The position numbers and the translations under genes were made by a program. Shown here piece after piece: positions 1 to 8,134 of a DNA stretch of 64,000 nt (position 1 is the stretch's first letter; the number at the start of each line of letters is the position of its first letter). Origin of the DNA: Agromyces sp. G08B096 (GTDB lineage: Bacteria > Actinomycetota > Actinomycetes > Actinomycetales > Microbacteriaceae); assembly GCF_040267705.1 (NCBI RefSeq), contig NZ_CP158374.1, forward strand, positions 1,240,001-1,304,000, in the 5' to 3' direction. Below the pieces are notes generated by a model. The model made no database searches. It saw only the letters and a list, made by a program, of their open reading frames with translations, and was not told the DNA's origin.

Positions 1-322
1 CAAGCAGTCGGCCGACGCCGTGCTCGAGGGCCTCGGCGTGAATGACCCGCTGCTCGACATCGCGAAGGAGCTCGAGCAGTTCGCCCTGGAGGACGACTAC
101 TTCAAGGAGCGGCGGCTCTACCCGAACGTCGACTTCTACACCGGCGTCATCTACAAGGCCATGGGCTTCCCCACGCGCATGTTCACCGTGCTGTTCGCCA
201 TCGGCCGGCTCCCCGGCTGGATCGCGCACTGGCGCGAGATGAACCTCGACCCGCAGACGAAGATCGGCCGCCCGCAGCAGCTGTACACGGGCGAGGCGGA
301 GCGCCGCTACCCGGGCGCGTAG
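1..322 (+). CDS. gltA: Citrate synthase, C-terminal fragment (5' end outside window)
   Basis: The reading frame is open from base 2, so about 106 C-terminal residues are visible. The segment with SVYK-like [27 protein letters not shown] and a closing RPQQLYTG is the conserved end of type II citrate synthase (oxaloacetate plus acetyl-CoA to citrate, first TCA step, cytosolic hexamer or dimer). The RPxQxYxG end is nearly invariant in the family. A strong hairpin follows the stop, so this is the end of its transcript. The N-terminal half and the catalytic His residues lie outside the window. Confidence 0.93.
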   Translation, partial: KQSADAVLEGLGVNDPLLDIAKELEQFALEDDYFKERRLYPNVDFYTGVIYKAMGFPTRMFTVLFAIGRLPGWIAHWREMNLDPQTKIGRPQQLYTGEAERRYPGA

Positions 323-341
323 CGCGAGGCATCCGATCGCC

Positions 342-372
342 GAAGGGCCGCACCACCACGGTGCGGCCCTTC
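342..372 (+). terminator. Intrinsic terminator-like hairpin after gltA
   Basis: A perfect 13-bp stem (342-354 pairing with 360-372, arms GAAGGGCCGCACC and its complement) closes a 5-nt loop ACCAC, 20 nt after the citrate synthase stop. There is no long U-tract, as is common in actinobacteria. It also sits downstream of the minus-strand acylase gene, so it can serve both convergent genes. Confidence 0.85.
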
Positions 373-425
373 GTGTGTCGCCGGTCGCGAACGGCGAAGG
401 GCGGCGAGCGGCGGCCTCCGCGGTG

Positions 426-3008
426 TCACTGCGCGGGCTGCAGGGTCAGGGTCGCGCGCGCGGCGCGCTCGACCGCCTCCGCGCTGAAGGGCCAGTCGAG
501 CAGTTCCCCGCGCTGCCAGCTGGGCGCCTGGTCGGCGTAGTGCGGGTGGAACGCATGGCCGGACGCGCCCGTGAGGTTCACCCAGCGGGAGCGGTCGAAG
601 TCGGCGAGGTCGACGATCATGCGCATCGAGGGCACCCAGTGCACGTCGTAGCCCTCCGACGCGTCCCAGCCGATGGCGTTCGCGATCGCCGAGCCGCCGC
701 CGACCTCGTACGGACCGCGGTTGAAGAGCCACTCGATCGGGGCGATGCCCGACTCGCCGAAGCTCTGGTTCGTCAGCGTGAGCGTGTGCAGGCGCCCCCA
801 CCGCCAGCGCTCGGCGTCGCCGCCCATCCGCCGGCTCGCCTCCTGCCAGGCCGCATCGAGGGCAGCGGCGATCACCGCGTCGCGTCCGGATGCCCCGGTG
901 TCGGCGTCGCTCCACCACGCGGCGTCGGGCTCGTCGAGGAGACCGCCGACGACGGCGAACCAGCGGTCGCCGCCGGCAGGGTGGGTGCCCTCGGGGAGCC
1001 CGCGGAACATCCGGTCGAGCAGGGTGCGCCAGAAGACGGCGAAGTAGGCGGCCTCGGCGCTGTCGACGTCGGCGCGCGCGTCCCAGTCGGCGAGCAGCGC
1101 CTGGCCCTTCGCCGCATCGCCGTCGAGGTCGAGCTCGGCGATCACCGGCAGGAAGGCGGCCGCGTTGGCATCGGCCGTGTCGAGCTGGATGTCGGCGAGG
1201 TCGTCGGCGGTGATCGGCTCGCCGTCGGCCAGGAGGCCCTGGATGCGTCGTTCGATGGCCTGCGCCCGGTAGCCGAGGTCCCAGTCCTGCGTGAGCATCG
1301 GGCCCGACGCGGACGAGACCGCGTTGTTCGCGGTCACGAGGTAGCCGCGCTCGGGGTTGAACACGCTCGGCAGTTGATCGAACGGGATGGTCCCGGCCCA
1401 GCCGTTGCCGCTCGTCCAGCCGGGCAGGGGGACGGTGCCGTCGCCCGAGAGACGAATCGGGATCTCGCCGGGCGCCTGGTAGCCGATGTTGCCGTCGACG
1501 TCGGCGTAGACGAGGTTCTGCGCGGGCACGTCGAACTGCGACGCGGCGAGACGGAACTCCTCCCACGTCTGGGCGCGATCGAGGGTGAAGATCGCGGCGG
1601 GGGTGGTGCCGGGGGTGAGCGCCGTCCACTGCAGGGAGAGCTCGAGCCCGCCCTCGCCGACGCCGGCGGCGGCCGGGTACTCGTCGCCGATGCGCGCGAA
1701 ATCGCCGCCGAGGTCGGTGACGATGGGGCCGCGGGCGGTGGAGCGGACCGTGATCGTCTCCGGCTCGCCGCCTGCGACCTCGATGGTCTCCTCGCGGAGC
1801 GTCAGCGGCCGCAGGGCACCGTCGAGCTCGTACTCGTCGCCCTGGACCTTCTCGAGGAAGAGGTCCGCCACGTCGGGACCGAGGTTCGTGAAGCCCCAGG
1901 CGATGCGCTGGTTGTGCCCGATGATGACGCCCGGCAGGCCGGCGAAGGTGTAGCCGGCCACGTCGAAGCTGCAGTCCTCGTCGAGCTCGGCGCAGCCGAT
2001 GGCCTGCTGCGTCCAGACGGACGGCATCGCCGCGCCGAGGTGCGGGTCGTTGGCGAGCAGCGGCATGCCGGTGTCGGTGAGCGCCCCCGAGACGACCCAC
2101 GAGTTCGAGCCGATCTCGTTGCCGGCGGGGCCGATGAGGGCCGGCAGGCCGTCGAGGGTCGCGCGGAGCGCGGCCACTGCGCCGGCGTAGCCGGAGGAGA
2201 CGCCGGCGGCCGCGGCATCCGCGCCCGCATCGCCTGCCGCGGCATCCGCGCTGTCGCCGTCCGCTTCGTCGGCCGGCGCGGGCGCAGGATCGCCCTCGAG
2301 GATCGTCGGCATCTCGCCGTACGCGAAGCGGGGGTGGAGCCGCTCGACCTCCTCCGGCGGCAACTCGGTGGCCAGCAGCGCACGGTCGATCTCGTCCTCG
2401 AGGTTCGACCGGAGGTCCCAGGCCATGGCCTTCAGCCACGCGATCGAGTCGACCGCGCCCCACGGCTCGGGCCGATACCCGGGGTTCTGCAGCGCGAGCA
2501 CGCCGTACTCGAGCGAGAGGTCGACGCCCTGCCGCTCGTCGAGATAGGCGTTCACTCCCTCGGCGTAGGCGTCGTAGTAGCCGCGCGTGGCCTCGTCGAG
2601 CAGCGCGTACTCCTGCTCCGCGACCCCCCGCCAGTCGAGGGTGCGGATGAACGCGTCGGTGGCCACCTGCGACTGCCCGAACAGCTCGGCGAGCCGGCCC
2701 GCGGTCACATGCCGCCGGAAGTCCATCTCCCAGAAGCGGTCCTGCGCGTGCACGTACCCCTGCGCGAGGAAGAGGTCGTGGTCGTTCGCCGCCACGATGC
2801 GCGGGATGCCGGCGTCGTCGCGCGTCACCGTGACGGGCTCCCTGAGCCCCGGCACCTCCATCCCGCCGTCGGTCGTGGGGAATGAGCGCTGGACGACCCA
2901 CCACCCGAGTCCGGCCCCGGCGGCCGCGATCACGAGCACCGTGATCAGCAGCCCGACGAGGAACGACACCCACCGGCGCCGGCCGGTCCGAGGCTCGTCA
3001 GTGCCCAC
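426..3008 (-). CDS. Penicillin acylase family protein, membrane-anchored
   Basis: 860 residues, GTG start with an AGGAG ribosome site 4 nt upstream. Residues 13-36 form a signal anchor, so the enzyme is extracytoplasmic. The protein matches the Ntn-hydrolase penicillin acylase (peptidase S45) family: an A-chain region with HAQDRFWEMDFRR (88-100), a variable spacer that is Ala/Asp/Pro-rich (about 240-270), then the predicted autoprocessing site G300/S301 in GSNSWVVSG, where Ser301 becomes the N-terminal nucleophile of the B chain. NDPHL at 320-324 is also family-typical. Such enzymes hydrolyse amides such as beta-lactam side chains or acyl-homoserine lactones; the substrate here cannot be read from sequence. 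It appears monocistronic. Confidence 0.9.
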   Translation of the reverse strand: MGTDEPRTGRRRWVSFLVGLLITVLVIAAAGAGLGWWVVQRSFPTTDGGMEVPGLREPVTVTRDDAGIPRIVAANDHDLFLAQGYVHAQDRFWEMDFRRHVTAGRLAELFGQSQVATDAFIRTLDWRGVAEQEYALLDEATRGYYDAYAEGVNAYLDERQGVDLSLEYGVLALQNPGYRPEPWGAVDSIAWLKAMAWDLRSNLEDEIDRALLATELPPEEVERLHPRFAYGEMPTILEGDPAPAPADEADGDSADAAAGDAGADAAAAGVSSGYAGAVAALRATLDGLPALIGPAGNEIGSNSWVVSGALTDTGMPLLANDPHLGAAMPSVWTQQAIGCAELDEDCSFDVAGYTFAGLPGVIIGHNQRIAWGFTNLGPDVADLFLEKVQGDEYELDGALRPLTLREETIEVAGGEPETITVRSTARGPIVTDLGGDFARIGDEYPAAAGVGEGGLELSLQWTALTPGTTPAAIFTLDRAQTWEEFRLAASQFDVPAQNLVYADVDGNIGYQAPGEIPIRLSGDGTVPLPGWTSGNGWAGTIPFDQLPSVFNPERGYLVTANNAVSSASGPMLTQDWDLGYRAQAIERRIQGLLADGEPITADDLADIQLDTADANAAAFLPVIAELDLDGDAAKGQALLADWDARADVDSAEAAYFAVFWRTLLDRMFRGLPEGTHPAGGDRWFAVVGGLLDEPDAAWWSDADTGASGRDAVIAAALDAAWQEASRRMGGDAERWRWGRLHTLTLTNQSFGESGIAPIEWLFNRGPYEVGGGSAIANAIGWDASEGYDVHWVPSMRMIVDLADFDRSRWVNLTGASGHAFHPHYADQAPSWQRGELLDWPFSAEAVERAARATLTLQPAQ

Positions 3009-3100
3009 GTCACTCCTTCGTGCGTCGCATGGCGACGGCCGCCACCCGGCGGCCTGAGGGAATCACTGTACCCGACCCGGACCGCCCCGGAACGGCGGCC

Positions 3101-4060
3101 TCAGGCGTGCAGCGCGGCGTTCAGCGCGACGCCCGCTCCGGAGCGCTCGAGCACCTCCACCTGACCGGTGAGCGAGTTGCGCCGGAAGAGCAGATTAGGT
3201 ACGCCCGACAGCTCGACGGCCTTGACGATCCGCGGCGTTCCGCCCGCGCCCCCGAGGAGGGAGACCTTCGTGCCGGCGGTGACGTACAGCCCGGCCTCGA
3301 CGATCGAGTCGTCCCCGATCGAGATGCCGATGCCCGAGTTCGCGCCGAGCAGCGCGCGCTCGCCGATGGCGACCCGCTGCGTGCCCCCGCCCGAGAGCGT
3401 GCCCATGATGGATGCCCCGCCGCCGATGTCCGACCCGTCGCCCACGACGACGCCCTGCGAGATGCGGCCCTCGACCATCGAGGCGCCGAGGGTCCCGGCG
3501 TTGAAGTTCACGAATCCCTCGTGCATGACGGTCGTGCCCGGCGCGAGGTGAGCGCCGAGCCGCACCCGCGAGGCGTCGGCGATGCGCACCCGCTCGGGGG
3601 TGACGTAGTCGAGCAGGCGCGGGAACTTGTCGAGCCCGGTGACGTGGATGCCGGCGCGCTGCAGCGCGGGACGGAGCCGCTCGAGGTCGGCGGGCAGCAC
3701 CGGCCCGGCGTTCGTCCAGGCGACGTTCGGCAGGTGCGCGAAGACCCCGTCGAGGTTCACGGTGTTGGGCCGGGCCAGCAGGTGCGAGAGGAGGTGGAGT
3801 CGCAGGTACGCGTCGGACGTCGACGCGGGAGGCGTGTCGAGGTCGATCTCGACGGTGACGACCTCGATCGTCACCGCGCGTCGCTCGTCGGCCCCCGCCG
3901 CTGCGACGAGCGCGGCGTCCGGCGCGTGGTCGTCGGGCTTCGCCCCGAGCGCGGGCGCCGGGTACCAGGTGTCGAGGACCGTGCCGTCTGAGGCGATCGT
4001 CGCGAGACCGTGGCCCCAGGCGGGGCGAGCAGGGGCGGAGGCGGTGGCGTTCGCGGGCAT
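3101..4060 (-). CDS. dapD: 2,3,4,5-tetrahydropyridine-2,6-dicarboxylate N-succinyltransferase
   Basis: 319 residues. Transfers succinyl from succinyl-CoA to tetrahydrodipicolinate in the succinylase branch of the diaminopimelate/lysine pathway (cytosol). The C-terminal half carries the left-handed beta-helix of hexapeptide repeats ([21 protein letters not shown] and following turns to IVKAVEL), and the N-terminus AWGHGLATI plus LDTWYPAP is typical of the actinobacterial DapD class. It is divergent from dapE, 56 bp apart, so two consecutive succinylase-pathway enzymes share one intergenic promoter region. A TACGCT -10 lies six bases before the ATG, suggesting a leaderless transcript. Confidence 0.95.
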   Translation of the reverse strand: MPANATASAPARPAWGHGLATIASDGTVLDTWYPAPALGAKPDDHAPDAALVAAAGADERRAVTIEVVTVEIDLDTPPASTSDAYLRLHLLSHLLARPNTVNLDGVFAHLPNVAWTNAGPVLPADLERLRPALQRAGIHVTGLDKFPRLLDYVTPERVRIADASRVRLGAHLAPGTTVMHEGFVNFNAGTLGASMVEGRISQGVVVGDGSDIGGGASIMGTLSGGGTQRVAIGERALLGANSGIGISIGDDSIVEAGLYVTAGTKVSLLGGAGGTPRIVKAVELSGVPNLLFRRNSLTGQVEVLERSGAGVALNAALHA

Positions 4061-4066
4061 GCGACC

Positions 4067-4072
4067 AGCGTA
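4067..4072 (-). promoter_or_regulatory. -10 element of leaderless dapD promoter
   Basis: On the minus strand TACGCT is followed by six bases (GGTCGC) and then the dapD ATG, placing the transcription start at or next to the start codon. Confidence 0.6.
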
Positions 4073-4104
4073 ACGAGGCCGCGAAGCCCGTGACGCGGCA
4101 TCCG

Positions 4105-4110
4105 TAGACT
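4105..4110 (+). promoter_or_regulatory. -10 element of leaderless dapE promoter
   Basis: TAGACT, six bases (GACGTC), then the dapE ATG at 4117. No ribosome-binding site is present between them. Confidence 0.65.
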
Positions 4111-4116
4111 GACGTC

Positions 4117-5211
4117 ATGGCCGAACCGACTGCGCCCGCGCTCGACCTCACCGCCGACTCCGTCGCCATCACGCAGGCGATCTGCGACCTCCCCAGCGTG
4201 TCCGGAGACGAGGCGGCGCTCGCCGACGCGATCGTCGCCGCGCTGGCGGATGCCCCGCACCTCGAGGTCATCCGCGACGGCGACACCGTCGTCGCCCGTA
4301 CGAACCTCGGGCGCGAGCGCCGGGTCGTCATCGCGGGGCACCTCGACACGGTGCCGATCAACCGGAACCTGCCGACCCGGTTCCAGACGATCGACGGCGA
4401 ACGCCACCTCTGGGGCCGCGGCACCGTCGACATGAAGGCGGGCGTCGCGGTGCAGCTGAAGCTCGCGGTCGAGCTCGCAGCCCCCGCGTACGACATCACC
4501 TGGATGTGGTACGACCACGAGGAGGTCTCGGCCGAGCTCAACGGGCTGGGCCGGCTGGCCAGGCACCGGCCCGACCTGTTCGCCGGCGACTTCGCGATCC
4601 TCGGCGAACCGTCGAACTCGCGGGTGGAAGGCGGGTGCAACGGCAACCTCCGCGTCGAGCTGCGCGCGTATGGCGTGCGCTCGCACTCGGCGCGCAGCTG
4701 GGTCGGGGAGAACGCCATCCACAAGCTGGCGCCCGCGCTCGAACGGCTCGCGACGTACGAGCCCGCGACCGTCGAGGTCGACGGCCTCGCCTACCGCGAG
4801 GGCCTGAACGCCGTGGGCATCACGGGCGGCATCGCCGGCAACGTCATCCCCGACGAGGCGATGCTGCACGTCAACTACCGGTTCGCGCCGAACCGTTCGG
4901 TGGCCGAGGCGATCGAGCACATCCGCGATCTGTTCCCCGAGTACGAGCTCACCGTCGTCGACGAGGCCGAGGGGGCCCGGCCGGGTCTCGACGCGCCGTT
5001 CGCGCAGCGCTTCGTCGAGGCGGTGGGCGGTCCCGCGCACCCGAAGTACGGCTGGACGGATGTCGCGCGGTTCAGCGCCATGGGCATCCCCGCCGTGAAC
5101 TTCGGCCCCGGCGACCCGCTCAAGGCGCACGCCGACGACGAGCGCGTCGCGACCGACCAGATCCTCTCCTGCGAGCGAGCGCTGCGTGCCTGGCTCACCG
5201 ACGCCGTCTGA
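4117..5211 (+). CDS. dapE: Succinyl-diaminopimelate desuccinylase
   Basis: 364 residues, M20 metallopeptidase-like fold. Hydrolyses N-succinyl-L,L-diaminopimelate to L,L-diaminopimelate and succinate for lysine and peptidoglycan cross-bridge supply. Metal-site motifs are visible: AGHLDTVP (His and Asp), GRGTVDMKAG (bridging Asp), the catalytic DHEE pair, and GEPSN. The dimerisation-domain motif with RSHSARSWVGENA and the ending NFGPGDPLKAH are standard. Divergent from dapD with a leaderless-type promoter; the next gene starts 28 nt downstream and could be cotranscribed. Confidence 0.96.
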   Translation: MAEPTAPALDLTADSVAITQAICDLPSVSGDEAALADAIVAALADAPHLEVIRDGDTVVARTNLGRERRVVIAGHLDTVPINRNLPTRFQTIDGERHLWGRGTVDMKAGVAVQLKLAVELAAPAYDITWMWYDHEEVSAELNGLGRLARHRPDLFAGDFAILGEPSNSRVEGGCNGNLRVELRAYGVRSHSARSWVGENAIHKLAPALERLATYEPATVEVDGLAYREGLNAVGITGGIAGNVIPDEAMLHVNYRFAPNRSVAEAIEHIRDLFPEYELTVVDEAEGARPGLDAPFAQRFVEAVGGPAHPKYGWTDVARFSAMGIPAVNFGPGDPLKAHADDERVATDQILSCERALRAWLTDAV

Positions 5212-5239
5212 GGGGCGCCCCGAGGCGGGCACGGGCGCG

Positions 5240-6472
5240 GTGACGACGCGAGAGCCCGACCCGTTCCGCGTGCACCGCTGGTCGCCTCGGGTGCGCTGGC
5301 GCCTGCTGCCGTGGTGGGGACGGGTCGTCGTCGTGTACGCGTCGGCCCGGGCGGTCACGACCCTGTTCCTGCTCGTCCTCGCGGCAGCGCAGGGCCCGAA
5401 CGCGTGGACGGGTGCGTCCCCGGGGCTGTTCGCGTACTCGAATCTCTGGGATGCCAGGTGGTACGCCCTCATCGCGCACGCCGGCTATCCGAGCGAGCTC
5501 CCGCTCGACGACGCCGGCCACGTCGCGGAGAACGCCTGGGCGTTCCTGCCCGTCTACTCGGCCGTGGTCCGGCTCGTCACCCTCGTCGGGGTGCCGTGGG
5601 ACGTGGCATCCGTGCTCGTCTCGCTCGCCGCCGGGCTCGGTGCGGCGCTCGTGCTCCACCGGCTGATGAGCCGCTTCCTCGAGCCCGACCGGGCCCTCTT
5701 CGCCGTCGTGCTCTTCTCCATCGCGCCGGTCGCGCCGATTCTGCAGCTCGGGTACGCCGAGTCCCTCGCCTTCCTCTGGCTCGCCCTCGCCCTGCTGCTG
5801 CTCGTCGACCGTCGATACGGATGGCTCGTCCCGGTCATCGCGCTCTGGGCGTTCACGCGGCCCGGGACCCTCGCCTTCGCGCTCACGCTCGGACTGCATT
5901 GGATCGTGCGGTTCGCTCGGCGCGAGACCGAGCCGTTCCCGGTCCGCGAGCGGGTGACCGTCGCCCTCGTGGCCGCGTTCGCCGGCATCGCCGGACTGGC
6001 GTGGCCCGCGATCGCCTGGGTCGCGACGGGTGATGCGGCCGCGTACTTCGACACCGAGCTGGCGTGGCGCGCCGCGTACATCGGGTACGGCGAGCTCGTC
6101 CCGTTCACCGCCTGGTTCCAGGCGGCGGTGTGGTGGACCGGATTCGTCGGGCTGCCGACCTGGTGGGGCGTCGCCGCGGTGATCGTGCTGGTGCTCGGAT
6201 TCGCCGTCATGCTCTTCCTGCCGGCGGTCCGGCGCCTCGGCGTCGACATCCGGCTGTGGCTCGCGAGCTACGGGCTGTACCTGCTCGCCGTGTTCTTCCC
6301 GCAGTCGAGCACGTTCCGACTCCTCGCCCCGATGTTCCCGCTCGTCGGGGCGCTCGCCGCGCCGCGAGCCAGGTGGTACCGCTGGTCGATCGTCGCGGTC
6401 TCGCTCGCGCTCCAGTTCGGCTGGCTGTGGCTCTGCTGGGCCATCGTCGGCCGCGACTGGTCGCCGCCCTGA
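5240..6472 (+). CDS. GT-C type membrane glycosyltransferase, PIG-V/mannosyltransferase-like
   Basis: About 410 residues if started at GTG 5240 (VTTREPDP), which begins 28 nt after the dapE stop; an ATG at 5186 would overlap dapE. The protein is almost entirely membrane segments (about ten to twelve). The first extracytoplasmic loop carries NLWDARWYALIAHAGYP, matching the WDxxWYxxIAxxGY signature of polyprenol-phosphate-mannose-dependent PIG-V-like transferases, in which the Asp is thought to be catalytic. No donor or acceptor can be assigned. In actinobacteria such enzymes build cell-envelope glycoconjugates. Weak ribosome site; position behind dapE suggests readthrough. Confidence 0.7.
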   Translation: MTTREPDPFRVHRWSPRVRWRLLPWWGRVVVVYASARAVTTLFLLVLAAAQGPNAWTGASPGLFAYSNLWDARWYALIAHAGYPSELPLDDAGHVAENAWAFLPVYSAVVRLVTLVGVPWDVASVLVSLAAGLGAALVLHRLMSRFLEPDRALFAVVLFSIAPVAPILQLGYAESLAFLWLALALLLLVDRRYGWLVPVIALWAFTRPGTLAFALTLGLHWIVRFARRETEPFPVRERVTVALVAAFAGIAGLAWPAIAWVATGDAAAYFDTELAWRAAYIGYGELVPFTAWFQAAVWWTGFVGLPTWWGVAAVIVLVLGFAVMLFLPAVRRLGVDIRLWLASYGLYLLAVFFPQSSTFRLLAPMFPLVGALAAPRARWYRWSIVAVSLALQFGWLWLCWAIVGRDWSPP

Positions 6473-6530
6473 ACCGGCGAGCGCTCTCCACAACGCGCGC
6501 AGCGATTTCCCAGCCTTCGCGTTCGCGGGG

Positions 6531-6536
6531 GATAAT
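6531..6536 (+). promoter_or_regulatory. -10 element upstream of the DUF3117 gene
   Basis: GATAAT 30 nt before the ATG at 6566; a weak -35-like TTCCCA lies 18 bases further upstream. The resulting leader would contain the GAAAGGGG ribosome site. Confidence 0.45.
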
Positions 6537-6565
6537 GGAGACTCAGCCACGAAAGGGGTAGCTCA

Positions 6566-6739
6566 ATGGCGGCCATGAAGCCACGCACCGGAGACGGGCC
6601 TATGGAGGCTGTGAAGGAGGGGCGACTCATCATCGTGCGCGTACCGCTCGAGGGTGGGGGGCGACTCGTCGTCTCGGTGAACGACGCTGAGGCCAAGGAG
6701 CTCTACGACGTCCTCGGCGGCGTCGTGAACCCCGCCTGA
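6566..6739 (+). CDS. DUF3117 domain-containing small protein
   Basis: 57 residues. ATG at 6566 is preceded by a strong ribosome site GAAAGGGG (6551-6558). The sequence begins MAAMKPRTGDGPMEAVKEGR and contains RLIIVRVPLEGGGRLVV, recognisable as the DUF3117 family that is nearly universal in actinobacteria (M. tuberculosis Rv1211 type) and has no established function. It is flanked by its own promoter and a very stable hairpin, so it is an independent small transcript. The position between dapDE and tatB matches the conserved actinobacterial neighbourhood. An in-frame ATG at 6575 is a less likely start because of its distance from the ribosome site. Confidence 0.9.
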   Translation: MAAMKPRTGDGPMEAVKEGRLIIVRVPLEGGGRLVVSVNDAEAKELYDVLGGVVNPA

Positions 6740-6752
6740 CGCGGGGTTCGGT

Positions 6753-6803
6753 GTCCGGGCCGCCCGGCCCGCCGGTGCAGACCGGCGGCCGGGCGGCCCG
6801 GAC
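6753..6803. terminator. Very stable bidirectional terminator hairpin
   Basis: A 23-bp GC stem with one bulged C (left arm 6753-6776, right arm 6781-6803) closes a GCAG tetraloop between the convergent DUF3117 and O-methyltransferase genes. Confidence 0.85.
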
Positions 6804-6899
6804 GCTCAGCGGATCGCGGTGGGTGCGGACGCGCCGAGCTCCGTCACGGACCGACCTGCCGTCTGCGCGGCGGGGCCGGTCAGCGCGTGCGGCCGCGCG

Positions 6900-7532
6900 C
6901 TAGGCGCCGAGCTTCACGATCTGCAGCAGTCCGTCGCCCGCCGGCGAGATCGACGTGACCACCGCCGACGAGCCCGCGAGCTCGCCGATGAGCGTGCGGA
7001 ACGCCGTCGCGGTCTCGTCGCGCTTCGCCGGATCCGCGACCCGGCCCTTCCAGAGCGCGCGCGCGACGATGACGCTGCCCTTCGCCTTCGCGAGCCGCAG
7101 GCCGTGCTCCACGTACTCGATGACGTTCGGGGCGTCCGCGTCGAGGAAGACGAGGTCGTAGCTCGCCTCGTTCATCCGCGGGAGCACCTCGCTCGCCCGG
7201 CCCGTGATGAGGCGGACCCGCGCGGGCGCGATGCCAGCGTCCGCGAAATGCTGCCGGGCGTGCTGCTGGTACTCGGTCTCCGTGTCGATCGACGTCAGCA
7301 GTGCCGTGGGCGCCGCCTGCAGCAGCCACAGCCCCGAGACGCCGATGCCGGTGCCGACCTCGATGATCGACTCTGCCCGGGACGCGGCCGCGATGACGGC
7401 GAGCTGCGCCCCCACCGCGGGCGAGACGGGCTCGACGCCGAGCTCGAGGGACTGCTGGCGCGCGCGGGCGATGATGTCGTGCTCGACGACCGACTCGTCG
7501 ACGTACTTCCAGTTCAGGTCGTGTTCGGACAC
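6900..7532 (-). CDS. SAM-dependent O-methyltransferase (class I, family 3-like)
   Basis: 210 residues. GTG start with a GGGAG ribosome site 7 nt upstream. The SAM-binding motif I IIEVGTGIGVSGLWLLQ, an acidic residue after strand two (TSIDTETEY) and the post-motif FLDADAPN (metal/substrate Asp) place it in the cation-dependent O-methyltransferase family (Rv1220c-like, caffeoyl-CoA OMT fold). The substrate is unknown. Its place just upstream of tatB, on the opposite strand, is conserved in actinobacteria. Confidence 0.88.
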   Translation of the reverse strand: MSEHDLNWKYVDESVVEHDIIARARQQSLELGVEPVSPAVGAQLAVIAAASRAESIIEVGTGIGVSGLWLLQAAPTALLTSIDTETEYQQHARQHFADAGIAPARVRLITGRASEVLPRMNEASYDLVFLDADAPNVIEYVEHGLRLAKAKGSVIVARALWKGRVADPAKRDETATAFRTLIGELAGSSAVVTSISPAGDGLLQIVKLGA

Positions 7533-7609
7533 GTTGCGGCTCCCTGCAGTGACTCAACCCCCAAGGATAGGGGCGCGAACCCCGTCGCTGCGGACGCCTC
7601 GCCGCCCTC

Positions 7610-7615
7610 TATCCT
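7610..7615 (+). promoter_or_regulatory. -10 element of leaderless tatB promoter
   Basis: TATCCT, six bases (GGAGGG), then GTG 7622. The purine stretch is too close to the start to act as a normal ribosome site, so a leaderless start is more likely. Confidence 0.55.
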
Positions 7616-7621
7616 GGAGGG

Positions 7622-8011
7622 GTGTTCGGTCTGACGTTCGAGAAGCTCCTCATCATCGGGGTGATCGCCGTCTTCCTCCTCGGCCCCGAACGCCTGCCGC
7701 ACTACGCGGCGAAGCTCGGGCAGCTGGTGCGCTCCCTGCGAGATCTCGCCAACGGCGCCAAAGACCGGATGCGCGACGAGATGGGCCCCGAGTTCGACGA
7801 CGTCGACTGGAAGAAGCTGGACCCCCGCCAGTACGACCCGCGTCGGATCATCCGCGAGGCGCTCTCCGACGTCGACCCGTTCGCCGAGCCCGAGCGGCCC
7901 GTCGTCGCGAGAGCGTCGGTGAACGAGAACTCCGCCTACCTGCAGCGCAAGCGCAAGCGGGAGGCGCTCGGCGCCGGCGAGATGGCACCGTACGACTCGG
8001 AGGCGACCTGA
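7622..8011 (+). CDS. tatB: Sec-independent (twin-arginine) translocase subunit TatB
   Basis: 129 residues, GTG start. The N-terminus MFGLTFEKLLIIGVIAVFLLGPERLP is the TatA/B transmembrane helix with the conserved GPERLP hinge, followed by an amphipathic helix (YAAKLGQLVRSLRDLANGAKDR) and a charged cytoplasmic tail, as in TatB. TatB works with TatC to receive folded proteins bearing twin-arginine signals. The single-copy location downstream of the O-methyltransferase is typical of actinobacteria; tatA and tatC are not in the window. Confidence 0.88.
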   Translation: MFGLTFEKLLIIGVIAVFLLGPERLPHYAAKLGQLVRSLRDLANGAKDRMRDEMGPEFDDVDWKKLDPRQYDPRRIIREALSDVDPFAEPERPVVARASVNENSAYLQRKRKREALGAGEMAPYDSEAT

Positions 8012-8055
8012 CCGGCGTCCGTCTTCCGGACTCCGGCGGGCCGGCATCTCGCTGG

Positions 8056-8083
8056 CTCTGACCTCTGACCTCTGACCTCTGAC
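8056..8083. repeat. Four perfect tandem copies of CTCTGAC
   Basis: The 7-bp unit CTCTGAC is repeated four times without interruption in the tatB-MATE intergenic region, about 50 bp before the MATE start. Confidence 0.95.
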
Positions 8084-8134
8084 CCGGCCGGCGCCGCTGG
8101 CGTCGCTCGAATCGATTCGATACAGTCGTGGGCG

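Noticed and set aside
307..2973. Very long antisense frame opposite and inside the penicillin acylase gene (and similar long frames throughout)
   Set aside because: In GC-rich DNA the other frames of real genes stay open; the translations are Arg/Ala/Pro-rich without motifs.
5186..5239. ATG 5186 as the start of the GT-C membrane protein
   Set aside because: Would overlap dapE and add a Pro/Gly-rich stretch; GTG 5240 begins after the dapE stop.
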